Source of the DNA: Amphimedon queenslandica
Taxonomy: Eukaryota > Porifera > Demospongiae > Haplosclerida > Niphatidae
NCBI RefSeq assembly: GCF_000090795.2
Contig: NW_003546724.1
Span: forward strand, 3,612-66,536
Length of the DNA: 62,925 bases
Direction: 5' to 3'
Part shown: one piece after another, positions 46,490 through 59,045 of the stretch
Layout: each line of letters opens with the position of its first letter
Position numbering within the stretch: position 1 is the stretch's first letter
Program-made: the position numbers and the translations under genes
The notes under the pieces: model-generated
Told to the model about the DNA's origin: nothing
Databases searched by the model: none
The model's input: only the letters and a program-made list of their open reading frames with translations

Positions 46490-47578
46490 CACTCTGAACC
46501 AAAACGTGACCTATCTGTTAGTTGTTATTGCACATATTAAACATTTTGTGCTGTATATACATTTTGTTTAAATTTGTACTTTTTAAGTGTAATCAATGCA
46601 TGTATGTTACCATATACTTATAGCACATAATATAATAATAATTTTCGAGTCGCTAATTTTTTGTAAATCTTACCTTTTAAGATTCCATGAAATTAAATTT
46701 TTATGAATAGCTTACAAACTCCATGACATCAATGAAAATGCAAAATTTCACAATTTTTATTCAAAAACAAATGAAACTAACTACTCAAAAAATTTTCCAA
46801 GATACCGTATTTTTCTGTCATTGTATACGTGTGTATATGTGATATTTTTCATGTCACATATACACACATATATTGTATAGGTTAGTTCCAAAGGATTTTT
46901 CTACAGTTCTCACATCAGTCAGTAGTAAGTGGGTAATCATAACTCATTATAACATGATGCTACTGTAGGTTCCATAAGTAACGAGACACCAATGGTGCAT
47001 TGGCCTTGCCAAAACAAAAAAAGCAATATTAATTTTGTTTTACATGCATGATTTCAAAACTATATTTTGTCCTGTATATTACCACTGTATTAAGAGTTAC
47101 TTGCTTAGATAGTGTTGATTGCTATAGTTTTGAATAGTCAATTAAATGTGAGGGTGTTGGGGTGTGGCTGCAAACTGACAGCATGGCAGTTGTTACAGTC
47201 GAGTTACAGTACAGAGTGAGGTACATAGTCAAATGGTGGTTGCTAGAGTTGTCACAGTCCAGTCAAAGTGTCAAATCTTGATTACTAGAGTAAAATGGTG
47301 CTTCATGGAGTAACTGCTGGAAGAAGCTTGAGTTTTTTGGACTTCTACTCAGTGCACACACGCATTTAGTAGGCCCTAAGCGTCTGAAGTTTATAGGCCT
47401 AAAATACTCTTCCTAAGACCTAAGGACAAGCGCCTCGTGTATAGTCAAGAGGTAAGTAATTTTTAGGCATTCCTTCAAGACAAAGAAAGTTATAGAAAAA
47501 TAATTATAGGAATATTTTATACTAATTTATTATAAAAATTCTAAGTTCATCGTATTCCATGTACACTACATTGTATAT

Positions 47579-47770
47579 TACCGTATAGCACTTTAATTTG
47601 GTGGAGTTTTATTTTGGCGATTGGCAGTTTGCAAGCAGAATCGCCAATATTAAAACCACCAATCATTAATGTGCATGCTCAGTATTGCATGTGTACACAA
47701 AAATCGCCAAATTAAAAACTGCCAATTAGAATTTTATAGCAAAATTGCCAAAATAAAGCGCTATACGGTA
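47579..47770. mobile_element. MITE inserted after the TTF2 duplication
   Basis: 192 bp between taccgtatagc and gctatacggta with inverted inner motifs (gccaaattaaaaac, ggcgattggcag). The parental intron near 42030-42045 has no element, so the empty site is preserved. It lies at a TA-rich target (ttgtatat). Confidence 0.85.
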
Positions 47771-47963
47771 TGTCTTAATTGCTTTTCTGTTGTTCTTTCT
47801 CACAGGTTCAGTCTATCATTACTAAACTGGATGAAATCTTTTCTAATGAAGACCCCAATGAGCCATTACCTAATAAATGGTCAGTTTGTGTGTCACTCAT
47901 TTCACAATGAAATTTACATGTACATGTACCCCAGGGTTCCCCACAGGATTCTGGCATAGTGCT

Positions 47964-48183
47964 TACCTTAAGGTTACTTTTAAATGCGGGTACTATTAAT
48001 TGCGAATTTTGCATTTGGGTTAAAAATCGCAATTATTAATACGCGCAATTATTAATAATGACATCATGATGCCATATAACTATTAGTAATAATTACTTAA
48101 TCGCAATTTTTAATACCAGCAAAATCTACCTTGTGCTAAAATCGCAAAATTTAGTACCCGCAATTAAAAGTCACTCTAAGGTA
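47964..48183. mobile_element. second MITE family inserted after the TTF2 duplication
   Basis: 220 bp with ends taccttaaggttac and its near-complement reading ctctaaggta, and inner inverted motifs gcgggtact / agtacccgc. The parental intron (42230-42250) is continuous without it (catagtgctcaatcataaat). It is a separate family from the TACCRTATAG elements. Confidence 0.82.
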
Positions 48184-48199
48184 GTTGTAAATTTGACCA

Positions 48200-48952
48200 A
48201 AATATCCCGTACTAATATATTGTCTGATTTCATCAAATATGGCTAGAATAGATAGCTCTTATTCTGTTTTTATGTTTTGTAGAAGGTTTGAGCTGATTCC
48301 AATCAAGTTTGGATTTTTTTTTGAATTTTTAAAGGTACTCAAAAATCAGCCAAAAGTCCCTGTACTATTTATATATTGTACAGGGATTTTAGCCAAATTT
48401 CATCAAAAATGAAAAGGAGAGAATTCTTCATTTTTATAATTTTTTCTGATACATATACATGTTTTTATGTTGTGTAGAAAGTTTGAGGTGATTCCAATCA
48501 AATTTGGATTTTTTTACAAATTTTTAAAGTTACTCAAAAATTGGCCAAAAGTCCCTGTATAGTGATTTTGGCCAAATTTCATCAAAAATGAAAAGGAGGG
48601 AATTCTTCATTTTTATAATTTTTCCTGATGCATATACATGTTTTTATGTTGTGTAGAAAGTTTGAACTGATTTCAATCAAGTTTAGATTTTTTACGAATT
48701 TTTAAAGATACTCAAAAATCGGTCAAAAGTCCCTGTACAGTGATTTTGGCCAAATTTCATCAGAAATGAAAAGGATAGAATTTTTCATTTTAATAATTTT
48801 TCCTGTTACGTTTTTAATTTGTAATTTTATGTTGCATAGAAAGTTTGAACTGATTCTGATCAAATATGGATTTTTATGAATCTTTAGAAGTTGCTCTATA
48901 CGCTATAGTGCTTATCAGCTAATGAAGCATGCTTTGTGGGAAACCCTGGTTT
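48200..48952 (-). repeat. satellite-like repeat, duplicated TTF2 intron
   Basis: Four ~180-bp units parallel to 42240-42856, with one more unit than the parental intron. Closes with tgctttgtgggaaaccctgg at 48930-48949. Confidence 0.75.
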
Positions 48953-50616
48953 ACACTGTAGTCTACTATAATGAGTATTTATTGCCTTAAATGGACTTTT
49001 ACTACTGTTTTCACAGTAGATGTACATGTACATTGATATTATTCTTTTATTGCAGTATCATAGTGTCACAGTGGACCAGCATGTCGCATATCATTGAGCA
49101 TCACTTAACACTGTCAAACATATCATGTACAAAGATTGACGGGAAGTGAGTTAAATTTATAAATGGATGTGTACATACATGTATTTTGTATATTTACATG
49201 TATAATGTATGTGTTGTGTTATTTATTTTTTAGAGTTCCTCTTAAAGACCGTCATGCTAACATTGATGCATTTAACAGGAAATCACCTAACCCAAGAGTT
49301 AGTATTGATTACTTGTATATATTTACAAATGCATGTAAAATGTAGCTACATTGTTGTATACTGAATGAAGTGACAGCAACACTTTCTTTCTTCCTCCCCC
49401 TTTCTCTCTCTGTCCCTCCCTCTCTCTCTTTCTCCTCCTCTTTCTCTCCAGGTTATGTTATTATCATTACAAGCTGGTGGTGTTGGTCTAACACTGACTG
49501 CTGCCAATCACGTCTTTATCACTGACCTCCACTGGTACGTGCGAAATTATGAAACTAGTGGAGAGAGTGTTTTGTATTATAATGCATTTTGTACATTATA
49601 GGAATCCTCAATTGGAGCAGCAGGCATCAGACAGGTGTCATCGTGTTGGTCAAACACGGACAGTAACTATCCACAGGTAAGGAGTATATGAGTTATGTTA
49701 TGATAACGCCAGACCAGATGTGACCATAGTAATGTACTACTGATTTAATTGGGATTCACCTCAACAGTCTACTATGATATAGAGGGATGTATCCTGTGCC
49801 TCAGTAATCATTACTGGCTGATAACTGACTAAAAAGCGACTACAAACAATATTATACACAGCATAAGGACATCAATAGAGTTATGTAGAATTTTATATTA
49901 TGTTTTATTAACATTTTTGAATTGTTAACCAGTAAGCCAGTACATGTAAATGATGTAAAATTATCGTACAATATAGACTACATCTACATGTATTTTTCAC
50001 TTTATGTGCTTTGATAACCTACTTGTATCTCACTGTCATTGCCTGTAGGTCTATGCCCATTCAAAAGCTTGATTTATTATGTGATTGAAATTGTATTCCC
50101 TAGGTTTATGACTCAGAATACAGTAGAGAGAGTGATAGCAGTGATACAGGAAAACAAGTTGAAATTAGCTTCTGATGTTATTGGAGGGTAAGCTATAAAC
50201 ATACATGTACATGATGTATGTATTAATGCCTGTTAGCCTTACATGTAAGAACTGGGAACTATATGTCGACTAAATATCATAACATGGTCTTGGATTGATT
50301 TGATTGTCATAGCTCACAGTATTGTATGAAGTGGGTCTATTAAACTTTTTTCCCAAATTAGGTCTACCAAGAAAGGAAGGAAGGGTATGGGGCTGACACT
50401 TCATGACCTCAAAATGCTCTTTGAAATACCTTAACTGATGATCATTTATTACAATTGAATTCATTTATATGCTGCCTATTTGATGTTCTGTATTGTCACG
50501 TATATTTATGGTATTGTCAACCCTGATATTAAGAAACATCTTATAAGGACTGATTTTTAGTTTTACTAGACGTGGCTCAAGTACATACAAAATACAATGT
50601 GCAAGAAATTAATTTA

Positions 50617-50774
50617 TACTGTATAGCCCCAAATTTTCATCGGTCAAAATTTTCATTCATCAAAATTAATTTTTACAAAAATTACGAAAATTTCATTGAC
50701 CTAAATTAATTTTAACACGAAATCAAGATTTTGATGAAATTTTTGACTGACGAAAGTTTGGAGCTACTAGACAT
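50617..50774. mobile_element. short MITE just 5' of the dynamin-like gene
   Basis: Left end tactgtatagccccaaattt; right half (gaaagtttggagctactaga) is its approximate complement. Inner motifs gtcaaaattt and aaatttttgac are also inverted. It ends about 15 bp before the proposed ATG at 50790. Confidence 0.6.
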
Positions 50775-50789
50775 AGCTTTTCCAACAGA

Positions 50790-53700
50790 ATGGCGGTGGC
50801 TGAAGTAGATATAGCAACGGAAGCTAGTTTAGATCTACTAGAAACCAGGCAAGTAAAATGTATGATGATATCTGTTATTATGAATGTGAGTAGCTCCGGC
50901 GTGTCTGCTGCAGAAGGCTTACTGACTGAGGTAAGCTAGGCACAACATTCATGACACTTCTCTAAACGACTAATCGATGAAATGGGCCCAGCTCCAGTAA
51001 CCCCATAAGTCATGGCGTGCATGCATATGTGTTTTTAAGCAGCAAACACCTATGACAGTGATATATAATCAGACATACAGCTGAATGAAATGGCAGTAAA
51101 TTTTCTTTTATTGTGGGGAAACTGGGAATGCATCTTGAGCCTTTGAGGTTGTTTGCCACAAGCATACCCAGCATCAAGCATTTACTAGAATAAGTTGCAT
51201 TCTTTTATCATTAATGATGCTGCGTAGCATAAGTTGTTGTTTCTACCATATCAGCGCATTATGAAACAAAATGGTTTAAAGTAAGCAGCAGTAATAAATT
51301 GAGCAATTGTCCTGTATATAATAATCTATTTAGTTAATAATGCCTTGTGCCATATGTTATGTGTTGTGTGTATGTTAGCCCACTTCTGTTATGACTGCAT
51401 AATGTTTTCCAAACAATGTACAAAAGGAAATCACTGACATCTGTTGCTATCAACTTTTGACTCCTCAGTTTTAGTTATACTTAGGTCATAGTTGTGCCTT
51501 CATACACGACTTTTGCTAGCATTACCAACCAAGCAACATGTTATTGCCAAGATAGAACAGCTTTCAACATGTTGCTTAGTCTACTGAGATCAAAGTAACC
51601 ACAAATGTTGCTAGCCTATGTATGAAGTCCTTTAAAAGCTGAACAAACATGTATCCAATTCTTTTTTTGGGATTGCAAAGTTGCTCTATGCATTGACAGC
51701 AAGATGAAGAAACACATTTAACAACAAAAAATATATTTTGTTGGCAAGGCAATGGTTTCCTTGTTATAGTTGATGCTTTTGGAATTTTTTAGACTTTTAT
51801 ACAAAATTTCTTGTGCAGATATCTAATCACCTAAAAAATTTAGAAACTGCTGCTACAAATCTTTTTGAAATTAAGTAGCAAATTTCATGAATTTAGTTTA
51901 CATAGTGAGAAATGGGGACCCACCTCCATAAATTGCAATGTTGAATACTGAATACCGTATAGCGTAAAATTTTCAAGGGCTGTAAATTTTGCAAATTTCG
52001 GAATTTTTTGAAGATTCAAAAAACTACTTCCACCAAAATCAAATTGTTACAATACAAGATAGCAGATGGCATAAATTTGTGAAAATTAAATCCACAAAAT
52101 AGATTTTTAGGCAAATTCATGAACAGCCCTCAAAAATTTTGCACTATACTGTATTATAGGAGAATTAAATCCCAAAAATTGACAATGCCAAATAAAAATA
52201 TTTTAATTTAGCTACATAATTACAATAGTAATTGTTGTTTTTTGTAAAATTCATCTTCTTGTCTTTTCCTCCATCTGGTGGCATTCAAACAGTGGCACTT
52301 GTATGACTTGATCTTATACAGTTACTAGAAGAATGTTAGTTATCATATGCATGCATTGGCTTGGATTCAGCACTGTGAAGAAGAATAATTTAATAATACT
52401 TTAATTTAAACGAGTGTATAAGTGCAAAAAATATTCCCACCTTGCATGCATTCATAGCTGAGTTCTTATGAAGACTTATAAAGGTTCTTCTACCTTCTAA
52501 TGCTGTTATATTGCAGTCTTGCTTTTAGAAAGCTCATAACTTTGTCCTAAGCTGCCATGTGTATGCTCTAATATCTATGGCCATTTTGTTTACCATGATC
52601 ACACTCACTTATGTTAAAAGAGTGTGGGTGGATAGTTGCTATAGGCCTTGTTATTTTGGTGATTGGCAGCATTAAAAGTGCATACATGCTCAGTAATGAA
52701 CAAATGGACATAAAATTGTCAATAAAAGTAAAGCTATTTTTATAGCAAAGCAGCAATTATAGTCCTATAAGAAGTGATTTTTATTTGCTTTTAGAGCAGT
52801 GATTATTATGTTATTGAAGGAACTGAAGTCTCTGCAGAACACCTCATAGCTCCCATTGCTACAGCAGAGCCAGAGCAAGAATCCATGATACCAAAAAATC
52901 TCAGCTTTTTTAAGCGATTGACAACTGACACTGTATTTTTATCTGGTAGACAGAAATGCTTAAATATGCTAATGAGTCTGGCTGATGGTGCATCTTCAGT
53001 AGTGTCACATAAAAAAGTAAAAGGTAATTCTTAAAATACCTTTTGTCTTAATTTATAATTATTCGTTTATTCTCAAGAATTATCAGAACGGGTATCTGCA
53101 TTCGAAAATGAATTTTCTCCTGATATTGTTGAATCATGCAGGGTAACGCCATTTGTAATAAACAATGGTTACAGTTACAGTATTGTATATTTTAGTGTAT
53201 TTTGAGGATATTGAGAGATTATAATCATAGGACTCTTATTCATGAAAGATGGTTGATTGAAACACATGATCTTTTAGAAAACAAAAGACTTACTATTGGT
53301 GTGTTTGGTCGTCACAAAGCTGGCAAAAGTACCCTATTGAATGCTCTCCTTCATCAAGAGTAAGCCATTAGTTTAAAATAAGTATGAATAAAGCTTATTT
53401 TATAGGGTGTTGTCACATGCTGTAACAAATGAAACTGCTTTTATTTTGTCTATTATTCATGTTCCTCACAAAGATGTTAGTAAAAATTGTGCTTCAATAT
53501 GTGAGGTATATAATTACATATGATAGTGCAATAAATACCATTTTAATTGAGGTATATACCATTTTAGGAAAGTCTTTCAATGCATGAAAAAAGTGAAAAT
53601 GTATATGGTCGTCGAGCAATTAAGAATTTGATTAAGAAGAATAATAAAGCTAATAGAACTGAGACTTCTTTTGTAAGCTCTCAACATCCATAAAAATACC

Positions 53701-56285
53701 ACTTATATATAATTTCTATTTTATAGGTTGTAAAACATGAGACAATGACAGCTCATGTTCCTTTCCTGTGCAACTCTTCCACTAGTAATATCAATGTCGA
53801 ATTAATGGATACCCCTGGTCTATCAGAATCAAATAAGTTAGGAATTTCGGAATTGGCAGAGCACCAACTAATGACCTGTTCAGCATTTGTGTATGTAATT
53901 TCATGCTTACAGTTGCAAGATGCTGTTGATTCAGAATCTTTTGAAGCTATTTTGAAAAGGGATCCAGGTAATAAGGAATTAGCGGTATAAATTATGTTAC
54001 TATTATGCCACTGTATTACCGTATAGCGGGTTTTTTTCGAGGATAACAAATTTCGCGAATTTCGCTGATTTTTTCATGATTCGCGAAATTAAATTCCTTG
54101 AAAATCAATTTAATACGGTACAAGATGGCAGATTAGTGAAAATTCACAAAAATTAATTTCGCAAACTTCCGGATATGGGTCATTCGCAAAATTTATTATC
54201 CTCGAAAAAAAAACCACTATACGGTATTTGTCACTCTTGTATAGCCATTAGCCAAAAGGGTGTGGTAAGTGAAACTGCATTTAAATTCATAAGTTTTATA
54301 AAATGTCATAATAGATTCTTGTTTAATAGGTGTTTTTATAGAAAAAAGGTTGCTTATTGTTGTAACAAGATTAGATGAATATAAAATTCCTGTCACAATA
54401 TGCAACGATAATACTGTTGCTGACGATGATGAAGATGAAAATATCTATTACACAATTGAGGAAGTTATCTCTAGCATCAAATCTACTGTTAAAAATCATT
54501 TCAAAGAAATTTCAGAGATCCCCGATGATTGCATTATTCCTGTCTGTGCCTCTGGAGCAAATGAAGCACGCAAAGCCTCTATGAATATAAAATATGATTG
54601 TGATAAAGAGCTGCTAGTCTTTAAGAAAATGCTAGGACGAAGGATAAATGAGGAAGAACTTGAAGCTTTGAGTCAAATAAAAGTTTTGGAAGAAAAGTAA
54701 TTATAGTTATAACTTATAACTTGCATCAGAATAAAATATGCTATTTTTTAAATTTTATAGACTTGGATACATAGCAACGGATGCTCCTCGTATTTGGAAA
54801 TATAGTATTGCAAGAGACTGCTGCAGATACTTAGACCAATCTGTTACAGAAATCATATCCATTGAAAGAGAATTGAAAGCCTGTAGAGATAGTTAGTTAT
54901 CATTTTGCCATTAAAAGTATGTACCAATAATTTGTATAGGTTATAATGAAAAAGTAGCAAAAAAGAGAGCTATAATTACTAGTTACATAAAAGAAAAAGA
55001 AGCTTTAAGGTCTAAGTATGAACACATGGGTGATTTTCACAAAAAATTAGAGCTAGCATATGATAATGATATTGAGGTTAATTAATTTTAAATCAGACAT
55101 AATAATGATAAATTTTATTTTTAGTCTCATTTTGATGACATTAAAAAGGCATACATGGATAAATTTGAAGAGTTTTGTGCAAGTATAAAAAGCAAGAAAA
55201 AAATCACTCTTGAGGATTATTGTGAAGGTAACAAAAACTATCGCATGACAATCAATTTTATTTTGAATAGAAACAAAAAAATTTATTGAGACAACTAATC
55301 AAGAAACAAAGTCAGAATTGAGTCGTATGAAATTCAAACAATTGGATGGAGTAATTAATAAAGCCAATGTATTTCTTGGAGGGAAGCAGCAGAAACTTGT
55401 TTCTTTAATGTCTTCATTCTGTGAAACAGAAGGTATAATAACGATTAGTGTTAATGAACTAAGCTTGACTCATCAATGAATCAGATATTAATGGCTTTGA
55501 TGAATTAAAAGATGTAGATGAAACAGAGCAATCCATGTCTGATATGTTAAATACCGATCATAGTGACAATAAATATGACTCTCCAAAAATGCTCGAGTTT
55601 AAAGATTTGGTAACAAAAAGTAAATCAGAGTAAGCGCATATATATTAACTTATCATTTCTGACCAATTTGTTTATAGAAATCTTACTTTTTTTTGAAAAA
55701 ATACGAGTCCTTGCTCGACAGTAAGTTTGTAATTATTATCATTATTAGTTTATTGTTTAAATGCATAGGCTGTACCAAAAAATTACAATGAGAAAAAAAG
55801 CAGAATTATCGTAATTTACCACTAAGCATAGTATAGATAATAGATGAATTTAGGTCTGAAAATGTAGAGTCTCTGCTACAGGAACTAAAAGATGACTTAA
55901 TTAGTGATAGTGAAAAGTACTTTGTTAAAATTAAAAAAAGAATACTTGAGGTATTATTAAGATTAAATTGGTTGATTGCTCTCTGTAATAGTGTTACTTG
56001 AAGGAACATCAAGAAATTTATGTTAGTAGTATTCAGCGTATTGAAGAAGAGCTTTTTTACAAGAAAATTATGGAAATGAATCACATGATTAGTGATGTAA
56101 GGGAAGAGTAAACAAATTTTATTATTATTATTATTTTTATTTTTAATTTTTAGTGGAGGACAACAGCTACAATTAATGATGAACTGGCAAGCATTCAAGG
56201 TGCTTTAAGTGATGCTTTAACAAAGCATAAAGTTCATCTTGTTACTCTTATTGCTTCTTGTCAATGCAAAGAAACTGCTTTGTAG
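50790..56285 (+). CDS. dynamin-like large GTPase
   Basis: Eighteen exons join into 828 residues: 50790-50930, 52795-53023, 53078-53142, 53196-53359, 53406-53505, 53568-53672, 53727-53967, 54342-54696, 54761-54891, 54940-55076, 55125-55227, 55271-55432, 55485-55619, 55678-55720, 55769-55810, 55854-55950, 55992-56096, 56154-56285. GTPase motifs are a P-loop GRHKAGKST at 183-191, DTPG at 296-299 and TRLDE at 357-361. They are preceded by an N-terminal helical region and followed by a long charged helical region rich in Lys and Glu, as in dynamin-superfamily proteins (membrane remodelling or defence GTPases). No transmembrane segment or PH domain was seen. Introns are mostly 41-64 bp. The first exon and exons 13-15 are the least certain. 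Confidence 0.8.
51953..52153. mobile_element. MITE in dynamin-like gene intron 1
   Basis: 201 bp with ~31-bp inverted ends (taccgtatagcgtaaaattt left; aaaattttgcactatactgta right, extending to gggctgt / acagccc). No coding content. Confidence 0.85.
54017..54226. mobile_element. MITE in dynamin-like gene intron 7
   Basis: 210 bp with ~30-bp inverted ends (taccgtatagcgggtttttt left; accactatacggta right; inner cgaggataa / ttatcctcg). It accounts for most of the excess length of this 374-bp intron over its 41-64-bp neighbours. Confidence 0.87.
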
Positions 56286-57786
56286 TGTAGTGTACCATGT
56301 AGGACTTTGGCATAGAATTATGCTAACCATGTAGTTATAACTCTATTATAACTATATCTATCTTTCATTATCATTATGCTTTCATTTAGTTGTAATAGTT
56401 TTTATATTAACAAAACAACGTAAAAATGACTTGTTTCAGTTATTAATTTTGATTCCATCAAAATGTAGTCTATATAAGACTATGCTGGAAAATTATAGTT
56501 ATAATAGATCTATGACATATTTTTTGCCTTTTACTAGTTTAAACATAAACAGCACATAGCATAGATCTATACTTGTAATTGCCAAAAAAGTAAAAAACAC
56601 ATGTACAAGACCTAGGGAATTATTAAATTTTAATGATGTTATTGCAGTACCTCATTATTTGCTATACTTGATGTATATAGATTAATAGGACTTTCGTAGA
56701 GCAAACATACTCCACTAGAACATACTCTCACTTTAATTTCATCACTGGAAGGCATTGTTGACTGCTGCCTGATTGCTCTTCAGATCATTGGGACAGAATT
56801 TGGATTAGTAGTGGAACCAGACTATGTTCACCAACAAATTCTTGAATACCAGCACCAAAATATCAGACAGTTGTAATTTTAGTATGTGTCCATGCATGAT
56901 ATGTTCAGATATGTTTATGCGAGAGTTGTAATATAGATACACCATCAATATACCTTGAGCAATACCAAAGATGTCCATGGGCACAGGCTGTCGTATAATT
57001 TATAACCCATTTTCATTATCACAATTGATACAATGAAGCACTATGGTGCAATGGACTCGCCTGCTGGAATTCACTTGAGTGATATGTATTACTTGTACTG
57101 TGAATCTGTGATATTTTAAGCAATTTGAAAAAAAATTATTTTTATTGACTGCATAGTTATAATGATAATTAAAATAAGCTATGGGTGTGGTCAACAACTA
57201 ACTAGCTAAATCATGGCACATGGGTAGGAGAAAGAAGAAAAGCTGAAATTTATTTTAGCATCTGAAGCTCTATTCCAAGAAAGAGTTGGCACAGAAAATT
57301 TTTCTAGATATTTAAAAGAGACTGAGAGAGTTTGGTTGCTCCTGCTTTCCCCAGTGCCGCCTGAAAAATTCTCCAAGAGGCTAAATCACAAAGTTTGAGC
57401 AACCGTAACTCACAAACAACGAAGTTAGGACAAAATCGTTCTTTTTATTTTTCGTTAGATGGGATTTTCTACCTCTGAAGCAAATCTCGACCCTGTAGAG
57501 TGAAACACGAGCTCTCACCTGGAGAGAGGTCCCCTGGTTTAGCAGTTCACAGCTTTTGGTGCCACGGGATGCTACAAGAGCATAATTAGATGAAAGAAAG
57601 CAACTTTATCTGTTGCTAGAAGAAGAAATAGAGCTCTAGACTGCTCAAACAAAAAGATATTTTTTTTACAAATCGATTAAATTGTGTGGACAGAATGACA
57701 GAATGACAACCCAACTGCTTAGTACCCGCCTACGCGAGTCCAATAATACTAGCAGAAGTATTATCTTGATTCTTGTACATCATAGG
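56286..57786. other. intergenic; one compositionally distinct patch
   Basis: No gene recognised. Bases 57320-57600 are noticeably richer in G and C than the surroundings (cagtgccgcctg, gagagaggtcccctgg) and repetitive-element-like, but no ends or frame could be defined. Confidence 0.4.
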
Positions 57787-58392
57787 AATCCTCAATTGGA
57801 CTATTGGACCAACAGGCATCAGACAGGTGTCATCATGTTGATCAAACACAAACAGTAACTCTCCACAGGTAAGGAGTACATGTACATGTATATGCATGTA
57901 GTCTAAGCTGTATGAAGAATTGTATCATACATTTTATTGACATTTTTGAATTGATAACCAGATTATTATGTATTTTTACTTAATGTGCATTGATAGCTTA
58001 CTTGCATCTCACTATCAATGCATTTAAATTTATGCCCATGCATTCAAAAGCTTGATTTACTACCGGAATGTGAATATTTCATATAGGCTTATGACTGATA
58101 GCAGTGATACAGGAAAACAAGTTGATTTAGGTTCTAATGTTCTTGGAGGGTAAGCTACACATGTACATACTACATGTACATGTAAGAGGCATAAACCATA
58201 TTCCCACTAAATATCATAACATGCATGGTGTTGGCTTTTATGTGATTTTGACATAGCTCACAGTATTATAGTATGAAGTGTCTATTCACTTTATCTTTCC
58301 CAAATTACATGTAAGTCTACCAAGAAAGAAAGGAAGGGTATTGGGCTGACACTTTCAAGACCTCAAAATGCTCTTTGAAATACCTTAACTTC
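57787..58392 (+). pseudogene. decayed copy of the last three TTF2 exons
   Basis: Recognisable pieces of exon 18 (57787-57868, with an extra nine bases and HRVGQTR altered to HHVDQTQ), exon 19 (58086-58150, internally deleted) and exon 20 (58315-58392, with indels before LKMLFEIP). Intron sequence between them also aligns. This third copy of the TTF2 3' end again lies just upstream of a death-domain gene. Confidence 0.8.
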
Positions 58393-59045
58393 ATCTAATT
58401 ATATCATGCATGCATTGTTCATTATACCATAACTGCTAATCACAATGATTTTATATCACAATTCATTTTGTATCTGCTACTTAATTAATGCATTGTTCTG
58501 GTAACTCTAAAAGTTGAATATTTATAATTATACATGTCATGAAAGAGTTCCAGTCTTTTTTGTCAGGTTGTTTTCCCCTTAATTGTCATGCATTTTCTCC
58601 CCTTTCTTTTCTCATAATTATCAGCCCATCCTACTTTTCTAGCATGCTTCATCTGCACTGCATGAGTGCCACAAACAGTGTATAAGGGTTCATAGCTAGA
58701 GGGTATTCTTGTTAAACTTTTACAAATTTTAGGTTTCTTAGCATTGAGATATTAGTCTATAAACTACTATCTAAATGCTTCTCCGGATGCATTAGAAGAC
58801 AGGAGTACACTCTTGATTTGTCTCTTTTTTTTATTTCTCCTCCTGTGATCTTTCTTTTAATTCTCTTTTTTCTCCCAAACTCCTGTGATCTTTCTTGCAG
58901 GCAGCCCACTCCTGGTCAGTGCTCTTGCTATCATAGTATTCATAGAGTGTATTATGTATGCTATATTCATTGCTCTTTAACTTCATCACCATAGATACTA
59001 TGTTTGTCTGCTAGATCCGCCCTTATAAAAGTTTAAAATTTGGCT
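58393..59045. other. intergenic, pyrimidine-rich, no gene recognised
   Basis: A direct repeat ctcctgtgatctttctt occurs twice around 58840-58900 in a T/C-rich stretch. tataaaag at 59024-59031 lies only ~20 bp before the ATG of the next gene, too close for a standard TATA box. Confidence 0.4.

Larger units (their letters stand above)
46490..50434 (+). pseudogene. partial TTF2 duplicate, C-terminal ATPase lobe only
   Basis: Begins within the end of exon 13 (46490-46516, SEPKRDLS with its donor site) and keeps exons 14-20 at 47806-47879, 49056-49145, 49234-49297, 49452-49534, 49602-49676, 50104-50187 and 50362-50434. All splice sites and the reading frame are intact ([20 protein letters not shown] to LKMLFEIP). 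Differences from the parent are few, for example SML to SMS, MTENT to MTQNT and LQEL to LHDL. The first ATPase lobe with the P-loop and DEAH is missing, so it cannot hydrolyse ATP alone. It has no visible start exon. It could serve as an alternative 3' end of TTF2 transcripts or be a young unprocessed fragment. Confidence 0.85.

Noticed and set aside
46970..47000. Mariner-type end in the phrase gttccataagtaacgagac
   Set aside because: Only one end was seen, with no matching inverted repeat or transposase, so no element is called.
55485..55629. Use of the GTAAGC donor at 55630 for exon 13 of the dynamin-like gene
   Set aside because: It puts exon 14 in a frame with an early stop. The donor at 55620 keeps exons 14-18 open.
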